The position numbers and the translations under genes were made by a program. Below, one piece after another: positions 1 to 8,465 of a stretch of DNA of 59,486 nucleotides (position 1 is its first letter; the number at the start of each line of letters is the position of its first letter). The notes beneath the pieces are model-generated. The model made no database searches, was not told where the DNA came from, and worked only from the letters and a program-made list of their open reading frames with translations. This stretch comes from Fischerella muscicola SAG 1427-1 = PCC 73103 (GTDB lineage Bacteria > Cyanobacteriota > Cyanobacteriia > Cyanobacteriales > Nostocaceae): contig NZ_AJLJ01000015.1 in NCBI RefSeq assembly GCF_000317245.1, positions 1-59,486 of the forward strand, written 5' to 3'.

Positions 1-288
1 CCTATAGTACAATCTGAGTGGCGATAATCACAACAAATAGCTGAATTCCCCTAAAATGCCATTAATATCTATGAAAAATAAAGTGGAAATTTTGTGATTT
101 ACTTCCCCCCTCGACACCGGAATCAAAACTAATAAGGAAGTTTTTAATCATCTCAATCACTATGGAAACTTGTTCATATCTTGCCCTAACTTTTCATTCT
201 GCCAATAAATAATAAAGATGTAACTTAAGAAAAGATTGTAATAAAAACTCTAACTACCATAGCATTCCTAAATCATTTGTGAACAACA
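1..288. other. AT-rich stretch without a recognised gene
   Basis: I see no convincing coding sequence, RNA gene or long repeat here. It lies downstream of the small exported-protein gene at 340-729 (minus strand) and is AT-rich. Confidence 0.4.
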
Positions 289-319
289 AGATTCCCGACT
301 TCCCAGAAGTCGGAAATCT
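289..319. repeat. Imperfect palindrome, divergent member of the 33-bp family
   Basis: The two arms CCGACTT and AAGTCGG, with outer AGATT/AATCT, match the core of the 33-bp palindromes at 14321, 18646, 20604, 24132 and 35248. It sits just after the stop of the minus-strand gene at 340-729, so it could form a hairpin in that transcript's 3' end. Terminator function is inferred only. Confidence 0.5.
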
Positions 320-339
320 GACATTTTGGATTACTATAT

Positions 340-729
340 CTAAAATTTTATTCCTAATTGACCATTGATGCCGCGCACAGAATTGTAACCAGCACCCAAG
401 AAAAGATTGTCACCAGCGCCTACCTGAACTCCACCAGAAACCGCTAGTCCTTTATCTTCTGAATAGTATCCTAATCCTACATATGGTGAAACTACTGGTA
501 AGCTGATAAATTTTAGTACATCTACACCTGTGGCACTATCAGGGCCAATTCCCAACTCCGCACCCCAATTCAAGGCTCTTGCACCTACAGAATAAGTGAC
601 ATCACCATCTTTGCCACCAACTGATACCCAAGGTTGTGGTATCAATTGAGCATGAGCTTGTTGTGGGGTCAACAGTACTAAAAACCCAATTGATGTCATG
701 ATAGTTTTGACAATAACCGTAGTTTTCAC
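340..729 (-). CDS. Small exported glycine-rich protein of unknown function
   Basis: A 129-residue protein with a typical signal peptide: Lys near the N-terminus, a hydrophobic run to about residue 22, and an AHA-type cleavage site near residue 27. The mature part is made of short alternating beta-strand-like segments (SVGARAL, GAELGIG, PYVGLGYY, LAVSGGVQVG, LFLGAGYN) and ends in Phe, as many outer-membrane beta-barrel proteins do. It is short for a full barrel. The start is GTG at 727-729: an AAGGAG sits six bases upstream, while the overlapping ATG at 729-731 runs straight into TGA. No family recognised; envelope location is an inference from the signal peptide and the strand pattern. Confidence 0.7.
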   Translation of the reverse strand: MKTTVIVKTIMTSIGFLVLLTPQQAHAQLIPQPWVSVGGKDGDVTYSVGARALNWGAELGIGPDSATGVDVLKFISLPVVSPYVGLGYYSEDKGLAVSGGVQVGAGDNLFLGAGYNSVRGINGQLGIKF

Positions 730-849
730 ATTTTTCTCCTTCCTACCACTCTTTAGCTAATAGACGAATTTTGTTCGTGTCTTTGTGCCTTGGTGGTGAA
801 AAATAGAAAAATAGGGAGTAGAGGAAACCGACTTAGGGTGTACGTATAA

Positions 850-969
850 AACTTGTTGTCATAACGACACTAACTTGTGTCGTAGGGACATTAACTTGTG
901 TCGTAGGGACATTAACTTGTGTCGTAGGGACATTAACTTTTGTCGTAAGGACACTAACTTGTGTCGTTA
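850..969. repeat. Array of about six 21-bp direct repeats (array A)
   Basis: Units begin at 850, 872, 893, 914, 935 and 956 and share the core TTGTGTCGTAGGGACA. The spacing is exactly 21 bp apart from the first unit, which is 22 bp. Some units keep an imperfect dyad TGTCGT-N-ACGACA. A related 21-bp array lies at 39010-39113. The array is in the 388-bp spacer between the small exported-protein gene and fdhD. Function unknown. Confidence 0.85.
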
Positions 970-1129
970 GATTACGACTTCAGTTAACCGAAATTCACCG
1001 ACATTGCATTTACAGGACTTACGCAAAAATTTCCCAAATCCTTAATTTTATGGAACCGCCAAAAAGCAGAAGTCGCTACGCGCCTACTCGACAGAGTAAT
1101 CTAAAATCCAAAATAGTTTGAGCAAGATT

Positions 1130-1969
1130 ATGAACCAATCTAAAGGCAGTAAAACTCAAGCTAGAGTTTGGGTAGTGGAAGATGGTAAAGTGCGATCGCG
1201 CTCCGACTACATCACCACAGAAGAACCTTTAGAAATTCGTTTGCTCTCTCCACATCGGACAGTTGCAATCACTATGCGAACCCCAGGGGCTGATTTTGAA
1301 CTGACTGCTGGTTTTCTTTACACTGAAGGGGTAATCAGCAACCGACAGGATATCCAACGTTTGAGTTATTGCGTAGATACAGAAATTGATGGTGAACAAC
1401 GTTTGAATATTGTCAATGTCGAACTACGGGAAGATTTGCATCCTAATTTACAGCCTTTGGAACGTCACTTCTATACTTCCAGCGCTTGTGGAGTTTGTGG
1501 TAAAGCTAGTCTGGAAGCTTTGCGTTTGCGTGGTGTTGCAAGCATACCCCCAGAACCAAAAGTGACACCAGAAATTCTCTACAGTCTGCCAGAGCAACTC
1601 AGGGCAGCTCAAGGTATATTTAAAGCTACAGGTGGTCTACACGCTGCTGCATTGTTTGATCATCAAGGGCAGTTGATCAGTTTGCGAGAAGATATTGGAC
1701 GTCACAATGCTCTAGATAAACTTATTGGTTCAGCTTTATTGAGCGATCGCTTACCTTTGCATAATCACATTGTCATGGTCAGTGGACGCTCTAGTTTTGA
1801 GATTTTACAAAAGTGTACAGTTGCTGGAGTACCAATTATTTGTGCTGTTTCCGCTCCTAGTAGTTTAGCGGTTTCTCTGGCGAGAGAATTTGAAGTTACC
1901 TTAATAGGATTTTTGCGGGGACAAAAATTCAATGTTTATTCTGGTTGGGAAAGATTGACACTCCCCTGA
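1130..1969 (+). CDS. fdhD: Formate dehydrogenase accessory sulfurtransferase FdhD
   Basis: FdhD proteins carry sulfur from a cysteine desulfurase to the molybdenum cofactor of formate dehydrogenase-type enzymes in the cytoplasm. The family signature is clear: the SACGVCGKAS loop with the two sulfur-carrying cysteines at about residues 120 and 123, then a FKATGGLHAAALFD stretch and EDIGRHNALDKLIG. At about 279 residues the length is normal. The frame extends upstream to a TTG at 1118, but ATG 1130 is the more natural start. No formate dehydrogenase gene is in the window, so the client enzyme is unknown. A Crp-type regulator follows 45 bp downstream on the same strand. Confidence 0.93.
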   Translation: MNQSKGSKTQARVWVVEDGKVRSRSDYITTEEPLEIRLLSPHRTVAITMRTPGADFELTAGFLYTEGVISNRQDIQRLSYCVDTEIDGEQRLNIVNVELREDLHPNLQPLERHFYTSSACGVCGKASLEALRLRGVASIPPEPKVTPEILYSLPEQLRAAQGIFKATGGLHAAALFDHQGQLISLREDIGRHNALDKLIGSALLSDRLPLHNHIVMVSGRSSFEILQKCTVAGVPIICAVSAPSSLAVSLAREFEVTLIGFLRGQKFNVYSGWERLTLP

Positions 1970-2014
1970 CAAAGGACATGATATCAATTAATATCAATCA
2001 ATTTATTCTGATTT

Positions 2015-2614
2015 ATGAGTTCGTTCAAAATCGACCAACTACCAACTAGCCTACAAACTGCCATTACCTACAAAGATTTAGCACATGGAGAGGTACTTTT
2101 CTATCAAAATGAGCCTTCACAAGCAATCTTTGCAATCGATTCTGGACGGATTAAGCTCATTCACTACACAGATGTGGGAAAAACTGTTAATCACTACTCA
2201 GTAAGGACTGGAGAGTATTTTGCAGAAGTGGCTCTATTTAATGAGACTTATGTTTGTACAGCAGTAGCAGAACTCCCTTCTCGAATCATTTCCTTTCCCA
2301 AAGAAGTATTTTTAAATACATTAGAGCAAGATTTCAAGTTATCAAAAACTTTTACTGAACAGCTAGCACGGCGATTGCATTATACAAAGTTATTACTAGA
2401 GTTACGGGGAATGCGCTCTGCTCGTGAACGAGTATTGCATTACCTGCGTGTTATTACTCCTGCAAATGAAAAAATTCTGGTTCTAGAGCATCCGCTTAAA
2501 GATATTGCTAATGATATTGGTATCACTCCCGAAGTTCTATCGCGAACTCTGACTCAGTTACAAAATAATGGTGTTATCACGCGGCTCAAGCGCAAAATAA
2601 TCTTTCGTGAGTAA
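2015..2614 (+). CDS. Crp/Fnr-family transcriptional regulator
   Basis: A 199-residue protein with an N-terminal cyclic-nucleotide-type beta-roll (about residues 15-120, including GEVLFYQNEPSQAIFAIDSGRIKL), a dimerisation helix around 110-140 and a C-terminal winged helix. The recognition segment is DIANDIGITPEVLSRTLTQL. It lacks the N-terminal cysteine cluster of Fnr, so an Fe-S oxygen sensor is unlikely. The ligand cannot be read from sequence. It lies 45 bp after fdhD and 226 bp before a DUF4079 gene, so it may regulate either neighbour (inference). TTAATATTGATTAATATT-like runs occur on both sides of the gene and could be binding sites. Confidence 0.9.
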   Translation: MSSFKIDQLPTSLQTAITYKDLAHGEVLFYQNEPSQAIFAIDSGRIKLIHYTDVGKTVNHYSVRTGEYFAEVALFNETYVCTAVAELPSRIISFPKEVFLNTLEQDFKLSKTFTEQLARRLHYTKLLLELRGMRSARERVLHYLRVITPANEKILVLEHPLKDIANDIGITPEVLSRTLTQLQNNGVITRLKRKIIFRE

Positions 2615-2840
2615 TATTTTAACTAGTCAAGATTAATATTGATTAATATTTCTGTTTATTAAGTTTTTCTGGAAAATTGATTCTAATCATTTGAATTCAT
2701 CAGGCGTAAAGATAGTCTCTCTCTGAAACTCATCCCTAAAGTCGTGCGCTCTTAATTTCGCGGACATTGCATTTAGTTTCCCATGTCCCTTAATCTATGC
2801 CCAAGACGACGGGTGGTGAAATAAATCAATAAAGGTTCTT

Positions 2841-3578
2841 ATGCAACTCAAAGACTTTTTTTTATTGTTGCATCCTGCGATCGCTGCTGTTTTAGTATTT
2901 CCTCTGATTGGTATTGTCGTCAATTTTGCATGGTCTACACGTCAGCGTCGTCTACAAACTACTACGGGAGGAAAAAGTAAAATACCACCTGTAGTTGGAC
3001 AAGAACACGTGCGATTGGGACGTTGGCTATCAGGTGCAGTTGTGGGAATTAGTCTTTTAGGGCTGGTTTTCTCCATTTTGTCCAAAATGCTGGAAAATCA
3101 GGTGTGGACAAAAGAACCCTTGCGGGTCATCTTTGTGATGGTGATGTGTATTGCAACTGTGATTTCTCTGTTCATTCTTTACAATGCAAAAACACGGCTA
3201 TGGCGAGCAATCTTTGCAACACTAACAGGAATGGGACTAATTCTTTTGGGTTGTCAACCAGAGGTGTTTCGCAGAGGTAATGAGTGGTACATCTCACATT
3301 ATTATTATGGTCTCACCGCAGCAATGTTAATGATTTTCTCCTTGGCAATTGTCCAAGAGATTTATAAGGATAAAAGTCATCGTTGGCGGACAGTTCACAT
3401 TATTCTTAATTGTATTGCTTTGTTATTGTTTGTTGGACAAGGAATTACAGGGACAAGAGATTTATTGGAAATTCCTCTTGGTTGGCAAGAAAAATATGTC
3501 TACAAGCTTTACGAACTGCAATGTAATACAAAGCCTTGTACGATTCAAGTGAGTTCTGAATCGAATATAACCAAATAA
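2841..3578 (+). CDS. DUF4079-type integral membrane protein
   Basis: A 245-residue protein with about six hydrophobic segments (near residues 12-30, 62-82, 93-113, 123-142, 155-172 and 183-205). The opening LLHPAIAAVLVFPLIGIVVNFAW followed by TRQRR is what I associate with the cyanobacterial/plastid DUF4079 family, of unknown role. Conserved-looking His residues near the membrane faces are compatible with cofactor binding but prove nothing. The EamA transporter gene begins 35 bp downstream on the same strand, so co-transcription is likely. Confidence 0.75.
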   Translation: MQLKDFFLLLHPAIAAVLVFPLIGIVVNFAWSTRQRRLQTTTGGKSKIPPVVGQEHVRLGRWLSGAVVGISLLGLVFSILSKMLENQVWTKEPLRVIFVMVMCIATVISLFILYNAKTRLWRAIFATLTGMGLILLGCQPEVFRRGNEWYISHYYYGLTAAMLMIFSLAIVQEIYKDKSHRWRTVHIILNCIALLLFVGQGITGTRDLLEIPLGWQEKYVYKLYELQCNTKPCTIQVSSESNITK

Positions 3579-3613
3579 GCTGAAATCAGTTTTGATAAGT
3601 ACTTATAGACTTA

Positions 3614-4672
3614 ATGAGACTACCACGTCGTCTACTTTCACGCAGCATACCAGGACAACTTTATTTGTGGCTGGCTGTGATTATTTTCGGTGCTGCAAAC
3701 TCCGTCACGCGCAAACTCACGGAAATCGGCGCTCAACGCTTTGTGGATGGTCGCAATCCGATTTCATTGTGCAATGTTTTATTTGTTGGTAATCTTTGCG
3801 CGTTGATAGTGCTAATACTTGTATACGGAAACCAGTTTAAATCTTGGAAAGTACAAAAATTTTCCAAAAATACATGGTTGAATCTGACATTATTAGCAAT
3901 TATTGGTGGTGCTGTGGCGCCTGGTTTGATTTTTCAAGCGCTAGCGTTAACTAATGTCAACAATGTTGTTTTAATTGGACGCTTAGAACCTCCTTTAACA
4001 TTAGCATTATCTGTCTGGCTGTTGCGCGATCGCGTGAATTTTTGGGAAATAGTTGGCGCGCTGATCTCATTTGTAGGCGTGGTACTTACTATTGTTTTGC
4101 CTTCTACTCTTCAAGACATGACAGAGATGAAAAACTACTTTAGTTTAGGCACAGGAGAAATTTTGGCAGCAATAGCAGCCATAACATTAGCAGCATCAAC
4201 AATTATTGGTAAAGCAAAACTCTCTCAAATACCTTTAGGTTTTTACAGTATTTTTCGGACACTCTTGGGGACAATAGTATTTTTCTTTACTGCCTTACTG
4301 CTTTATGGTGAAAATCATTTTATGGATGCACTTTCCCCATTTTTATGGAAGTGGATGTTAATTTATGGGCCAGTGATTGTAGTACTTGGTCAGTCATTTT
4401 GGATTGCTGGTTTGAGAGTTTCTAGTGTTTCCCAAGTCTCGTTAGTTGGCTCGTTTGCTCCTGTTGCTGGAGTGATCGCAGCTTATTTAATTTTATGGGA
4501 AGTTCCTACTTTAGCCCAATATATTGGTGGGACAGTAATTTTAATTGGTGTAATTGTCAGTCAACTTGGTATTCAACGCAAGCCATCATCTGATGATGTT
4601 GCCAATTTACCAATAACTTCTACAACTAAATTACGAGAAATTGAAAGTAAAGTTGGATTCAAGGGAATGTAA
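3614..4672 (+). CDS. EamA/DMT-family transporter
   Basis: A 352-residue polytopic protein with the two-fold EamA (drug/metabolite transporter) architecture: about ten hydrophobic segments, with repeat one around residues 14-140 and repeat two around 178-315. Typical end-of-repeat motifs are present (VVLIGRLEPPLTLALSVW and SVSQVSLVGSFAPVAGVIAAY, each followed by an ILIG/SFVGV helix). Such transporters move small metabolites across the inner membrane; the substrate cannot be inferred. It probably shares a transcript with the DUF4079 gene 35 bp upstream. Confidence 0.88.
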   Translation: MRLPRRLLSRSIPGQLYLWLAVIIFGAANSVTRKLTEIGAQRFVDGRNPISLCNVLFVGNLCALIVLILVYGNQFKSWKVQKFSKNTWLNLTLLAIIGGAVAPGLIFQALALTNVNNVVLIGRLEPPLTLALSVWLLRDRVNFWEIVGALISFVGVVLTIVLPSTLQDMTEMKNYFSLGTGEILAAIAAITLAASTIIGKAKLSQIPLGFYSIFRTLLGTIVFFFTALLLYGENHFMDALSPFLWKWMLIYGPVIVVLGQSFWIAGLRVSSVSQVSLVGSFAPVAGVIAAYLILWEVPTLAQYIGGTVILIGVIVSQLGIQRKPSSDDVANLPITSTTKLREIESKVGFKGM

Positions 4673-4767
4673 TTTGTAAAGTAATACTGCTAGGTACAAG
4701 AGTTTCGGCAAACACGAGATTTATTGATATCCTAGCATTTCAGTTCATTGCGTTAAGTAAACTAGTA

Positions 4768-6039
4768 TTAATCTCTAGCAATCCTAATAAATGGCAGAAT
4801 TTTCTGAGCAGGATCACTAGCTATTTGTACCCAAACACTCATCAATCCTGACTCACTATCAAATTTGAACTCCGGTCTGTTGAGTGTATAGCCTAACTGT
4901 TCTATATTTTCAGAATGTTCATTAAGGTCTTTCACTGTAATTAAACGTCTATTTCGATCAATGTGAAAATATAAAGTTGCTTGCCACTGTTCAGAATCAT
5001 TGTGAGCGCGATCTAGGACGATTCCTAATTGTTCAAAATAACCAATAATAATATTTGCTAACCATTGGTCATCACGAGTTGGTGTAGACCAATACTGGGG
5101 ACGTTTGAGAGCTTTGATTTCTTCTTCTTTCTGAGCTAGTCGCTCCATAGCCTTTTCCAACTCTGCAATTACGTTTTTGATATATTGCTCATTCTTTGCG
5201 GCTATTCGCTCAGATTCTTCTAGTTTTGCTAGGACATCGGTATAACTGGGTTGTTGAATTTCTGCTATTTTTGCTAATGCGTTTTTCGCTTTTTCCTGGT
5301 TGATAGCATTCTGAAAGTGCAATCGTTCGCTAACACTCAAACTTTTGATAAATTTAACTTTTAAACATGCTAATTCTGCATGAATTTGATTATAAATCTC
5401 GATGGTGTCATTGACAAAACTCAGATTTTCATTACGTTCAATTTGTGTTATCAAGCTTTTGTACTTAAAAGATTTGACATCAATATCTTTCTTAAATTTA
5501 TTCAATCTTTGGATAGTTTTTTCATCTTTAATTTGTCTAATTTTGCTATCAATGGATTTTTTAAGCTTTTCAAGACATTCTTCGATATGAGAATTTAAAA
5601 TTTCTTTGATATTGAATAAAAATTTCTCTATAACAGCGTCAGCAAATTGCTTTTCTTCTTCTGCTTTTCCTTGAAAAATTTCTAATTCAGCCTTGAGATT
5701 TGCAACTGTTTCTAACAATTTTTTGTTAACTGACTGTTCTAGTCGTAATCGGTTTTCGACTCCGAGTTTAATCTCTACTTCCTTAGTCAATTCTGCAATT
5801 TTCTGCTCTCTAGGTTTAATAAAAGCTTCTATCTGATTATTGGCATTATCTTCATACAGATGAGAACTAGCTTCATTGACTATCCCGATCGCAGCACTGC
5901 TGACAGCTACAATCCAAGCAAGTGTTTTTGCATTTGGGTTTTCGCTTTGTATAGCCACTACAGCAGCTAAGAAGGTTAAACAACCTGCGATCGCGTTGAT
6001 GATATTCCTGGGCTGTCTTAAAGAAATTTTATGTGTCAT
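4768..6039 (-). CDS. Membrane-anchored coiled-coil protein of unknown function
   Basis: A 423-residue protein. Two adjacent hydrophobic segments (about residues 12-30 and 38-55) form an N-terminal hairpin anchor. Residues 70-310 are rich in Glu, Lys, Leu and Gln with heptad character, suggesting long coiled coils. A compact C-terminal domain of about 110 residues begins near WSTPTRDDQWLANIIIGYF and holds YTLNRPEFKFDSESGLMSVWVQI. No family recognised. The AAGGA six bases before the ATG supports the start. A perfect inverted repeat at 6103-6128, 64 bp upstream, may be its operator. Confidence 0.7.
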   Translation of the reverse strand: MTHKISLRQPRNIINAIAGCLTFLAAVVAIQSENPNAKTLAWIVAVSSAAIGIVNEASSHLYEDNANNQIEAFIKPREQKIAELTKEVEIKLGVENRLRLEQSVNKKLLETVANLKAELEIFQGKAEEEKQFADAVIEKFLFNIKEILNSHIEECLEKLKKSIDSKIRQIKDEKTIQRLNKFKKDIDVKSFKYKSLITQIERNENLSFVNDTIEIYNQIHAELACLKVKFIKSLSVSERLHFQNAINQEKAKNALAKIAEIQQPSYTDVLAKLEESERIAAKNEQYIKNVIAELEKAMERLAQKEEEIKALKRPQYWSTPTRDDQWLANIIIGYFEQLGIVLDRAHNDSEQWQATLYFHIDRNRRLITVKDLNEHSENIEQLGYTLNRPEFKFDSESGLMSVWVQIASDPAQKILPFIRIARD

Positions 6040-6102
6040 AATAATATCCTTAATCTTCTGTTTCGCCTACACACCAAACAGCTTGAAACAGATCGTAGCT
6101 AA

Positions 6103-6128
6103 ATAAATACCTAATGCTAGGTATTTAT
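6103..6128. promoter_or_regulatory. 11-bp-arm inverted repeat upstream of the coiled-coil gene
   Basis: ATAAATACCTA and TAGGTATTTAT are perfect reverse complements separated by ATGC. The site lies 64 bp upstream of the start of the minus-strand gene at 6039, a usual place for an operator. A further TATTTATAAATAC follows directly. Function is inferred from position and symmetry only. Confidence 0.5.
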
Positions 6129-6602
6129 AAATACTCAAATTCCAAGTATTTTTGACCTTATTCTAAATGATCCTTGAATGATTTTCTCCTCAAAAACCAA
6201 ATTATATTCTATTAAATCCTAAACGAGAATAATTGCATCAGCTTGAGGGGAATTGCCCCTCTATTCTGGATCAAGCAATAAAATTAAATAAATAGCGATC
6301 GCTCATTATGATCCAAGCCAGTATTCTCAACTGTGCTGCTGCTAACATTTTCTGTTTTTTCACTTATCTCAAAACTACTGCCGAGATCTGTCTTAAATCA
6401 TCTTGATTGATCCGGTATTGCGTCCCTGATTTACCAATTTATAGCCACAAGCCTACTGCATCACATAAGAATGTACTGAAACAGCTGTGATGGTGTGGTT
6501 CAGCAATCTGGTTAGGCAGTTTGAAAAATCCACTGCCGTTCTTAGTTATCCAGTAGCTTGCTGTTCCATGAGCGAATCTTTAATACCAAGTTTTTCACAA
6601 TC
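6129..6602. other. Non-coding spacer
   Basis: No convincing gene. A HIP1 octamer lies near 6297. The rest is mixed-composition sequence between the coiled-coil gene's upstream region and the 3' end of the minus-strand gene at 6603. I saw no terminal inverted repeats that would mark an insertion sequence. Confidence 0.4.
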
Positions 6603-7679
6603 CTATTTTTTCTTCAAAATAGGTTTTTGGCTTGGTTTTTGCTGACGGTTGCTGCGCTCATCAGAATTATTTTTTGAAGTTGGGTTTGGAGTTGGGTTTG
6701 GAGTTGGGTTTGGAGTTGGGTTTGGAGTTGGGTTTGGAGTTGGGTGCTGTACTCTAGGCTTCTCTTTCTGAGATGCTTGCTGGGCGGTAGCTTTATCCTT
6801 TTTGGATGCTTTGAGAAATCTGGGTGCAGTTTCTTGGGGTGGAGCTAATAGTGCTACAAAACCAAAAACATCACGCCCAGGGAGAAATTTCGCCTTCAAA
6901 GTGACAAATGTTGGGTGTCCTTGATCTTCTTTAGGAGCTTTGGGATTAAATCTAAAGGGTCTGACTGGTGCATCCTTCCAAAGCAAAGGCAAATGACTAG
7001 CCTTCATGAATTTTACCTTTTGGGCAGGCTCGGCTTGCTTAATATATTCAAGTCTTTCACGAGTAAAGTTACGAAACACGGAAATACAAGGAGTAGGACA
7101 AACAGGAATAAACTGCCATAGTCCTGAGAATTTAAACTCTAAATCTAGTAACTCTGCTGAAACTGCTTCTTCAAATCGCCCTTTGTCAAAGCCAACTAGC
7201 TGAAAAGCAATGCGATGTGGTTGATCTTTGCGTGGAAAATGAATTGCTTTTGGATAAACAACCAGACGTTGAGTCCGATTACCTGTTGCTTCGATTTCTT
7301 TTTGGAGAGCTTCAAATACTTTGCGCTTTCGGGGAACATAGAAAAGTGGGTATTGAGAGCGACCGATGGTAACAGTGTTTTTACCATCCTCAGTTAAGTT
7401 GACTTCGCCAGTAATCACCCCAACCGCTTGAAAGATCGCTCCTGAATCTTCTATGTCTGGTTGTGCTTCTTCAGTATTCTGATTAACTTGCTCGTCCGCA
7501 GATGGGGTTTGAAGTGGAGAAGCAGCCTCATACGAATTTGTCGAATCTTGTAGAGACTGATCTGGGGAGTCTGGGGAAGTTTTTTCTTCTTCCCCAGCTA
7601 CCCCTGCTTGCCCAAAATGCATCAAGGAATGCAACTTAGTATCAGTAGGCTCATTGGGGTTTGGTTCGGCAAATGCCAT
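6603..7679 (-). CDS. Unknown protein with a TPNP-repeat tail
   Basis: A 358-residue protein with three parts. Residues 1-75 are acidic and low in complexity. Residues 80-300 form a compact region opening with AVGVITGEVNL and including YPLFYVPRKRKVFEALQKEIE and FKFSGLWQFIPVCPTPCISVF. The tail is rich in Lys, Gln and Pro, containing about five TPNP units and ending in a run of lysines. The TPNP units come from 12-bp direct repeats at 6679-6744. A basic flexible tail and acidic head would fit a DNA- or protein-binding scaffold, but I recognise no family. It is transcribed divergently from the ribbon-helix-helix-like gene at 7788, across a 108-bp region with strong inverted repeats. Confidence 0.7.
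   Translation of the reverse strand: MAFAEPNPNEPTDTKLHSLMHFGQAGVAGEEEKTSPDSPDQSLQDSTNSYEAASPLQTPSADEQVNQNTEEAQPDIEDSGAIFQAVGVITGEVNLTEDGKNTVTIGRSQYPLFYVPRKRKVFEALQKEIEATGNRTQRLVVYPKAIHFPRKDQPHRIAFQLVGFDKGRFEEAVSAELLDLEFKFSGLWQFIPVCPTPCISVFRNFTRERLEYIKQAEPAQKVKFMKASHLPLLWKDAPVRPFRFNPKAPKEDQGHPTFVTLKAKFLPGRDVFGFVALLAPPQETAPRFLKASKKDKATAQQASQKEKPRVQHPTPNPTPNPTPNPTPNPTPNPTSKNNSDERSNRQQKPSQKPILKKK
6679..6744. repeat. 12-bp tandem repeat inside a coding sequence
   Basis: Five full copies of GTTGGGTTTGGA plus a half copy, with no mismatches visible. On the minus strand they encode the (TPNP)n tail of the gene at 6603-7679. Perfect identity suggests recent expansion and likely length variation between strains. 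Confidence 0.9.
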
Positions 7680-7728
7680 AATTGTTGTTTTTTTTTGAAA
7701 TCGCTAATTATTCTATTTTATGGTATAC

Positions 7729-7770
7729 AAATTGTCTACAATTTGTTATCGACGACAACGTAGACAATTT
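7729..7770. promoter_or_regulatory. Inverted-repeat operator between divergent genes
   Basis: AAATTGTCTAC (7729-7739) and GTAGACAATTT (7760-7770) are perfect 11-base arms with 20 bases between. They lie in the 108-bp spacer separating the minus-strand gene that starts at 7679 from the plus-strand gene at 7788. A second palindrome, ATGTATAC-N6-GTATACAT, follows at 7788-7809. Two-site symmetry next to a ribbon-helix-helix-like gene suggests autoregulation of both promoters (inference). Confidence 0.65.
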
Positions 7771-7787
7771 ATAAATAAGACTTTACC

Positions 7788-8126
7788 ATGTATACAACTA
7801 CGTATACATCAGTCTACAGAATGCCTAGTAAAGTCATTTCGTTTCGGTTAAGTGAAGTCGAAATTCAAGCACTGTCGGCACTACAAACTTCTGAAGATGA
7901 GTCACTAAACCAAACTGCGGCTAGGTTGCTCAGAGATATTCTTGGTACATCTACAGTCTCGTCTCAAGTGTCTACGAGTGTAGATATCAGGGAGATAGTT
8001 AGACAGGAAGTAGAAGCGATCGCTTTGTCTACACCATCTATGGTTATGGATATGAGAGAAATGGTCAAACAGGAGGTGGAAGTCGCTATCTCCCAGTTAA
8101 CTAGGGTGGGGTCTGGGGAAAAGTAA
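7788..8126 (+). CDS. Small ribbon-helix-helix-like protein with duplicated C-terminal motif
   Basis: A 112-residue protein. The segment MPSKVISFRLSEVEIQALSA looks like a ribbon-helix-helix N-terminal strand plus first helix, followed by ESLNQTAARLLRDILG as the second helix. The C-terminal part holds a duplicated unit of about 20 residues: VDIREIVRQEVEAIALS and then MDMREMVKQEVEVAIS, likely a helical oligomerisation tail. The first ATG (7788) lies inside a palindrome; ATG 7821, which begins MPSKV, may be the real start and would leave that palindrome as an operator. Neither has a good ribosome binding site. It is divergent from the gene at 6603-7679 and probably a DNA-binding regulator of the pair (inference). 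Confidence 0.7.
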   Translation: MYTTTYTSVYRMPSKVISFRLSEVEIQALSALQTSEDESLNQTAARLLRDILGTSTVSSQVSTSVDIREIVRQEVEAIALSTPSMVMDMREMVKQEVEVAISQLTRVGSGEK

Positions 8127-8465
8127 GCAAAGCACCATAACTTTACTCCGTTTGGCGATGAAATCTACGGATTCCGCAACCCATCATCCCTGATTTTTGG
8201 TGCATTGAGACTATTAAATAGACTATTAAATTTTTCATGTTGTTTTCTGCCAAATCTAGTTTTCAAGCAGATACTAGTTGCGCTGGCTCCTTTTTTGCTG
8301 GCATGAATTAAATATTACAGTTCATTGCAATTCCTGTTTCAAGCCTAATAACTCAAAGTCATTCCGACTACAATATTAAAGCGAACTCATAATGAATATG
8401 GATAAGTTGCTGCTCATCAGCAGAAACAGCAACATCTAAACTAAATTGATGGAGATATCACCCAC
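8127..8465. other. Spacer upstream of catalase
   Basis: No gene or repeat recognised in this 339-bp region. It presumably holds the catalase promoter. A GGAGAT ribosome binding site precedes the catalase ATG by about ten bases. No clear operator symmetry was seen. Confidence 0.4.
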
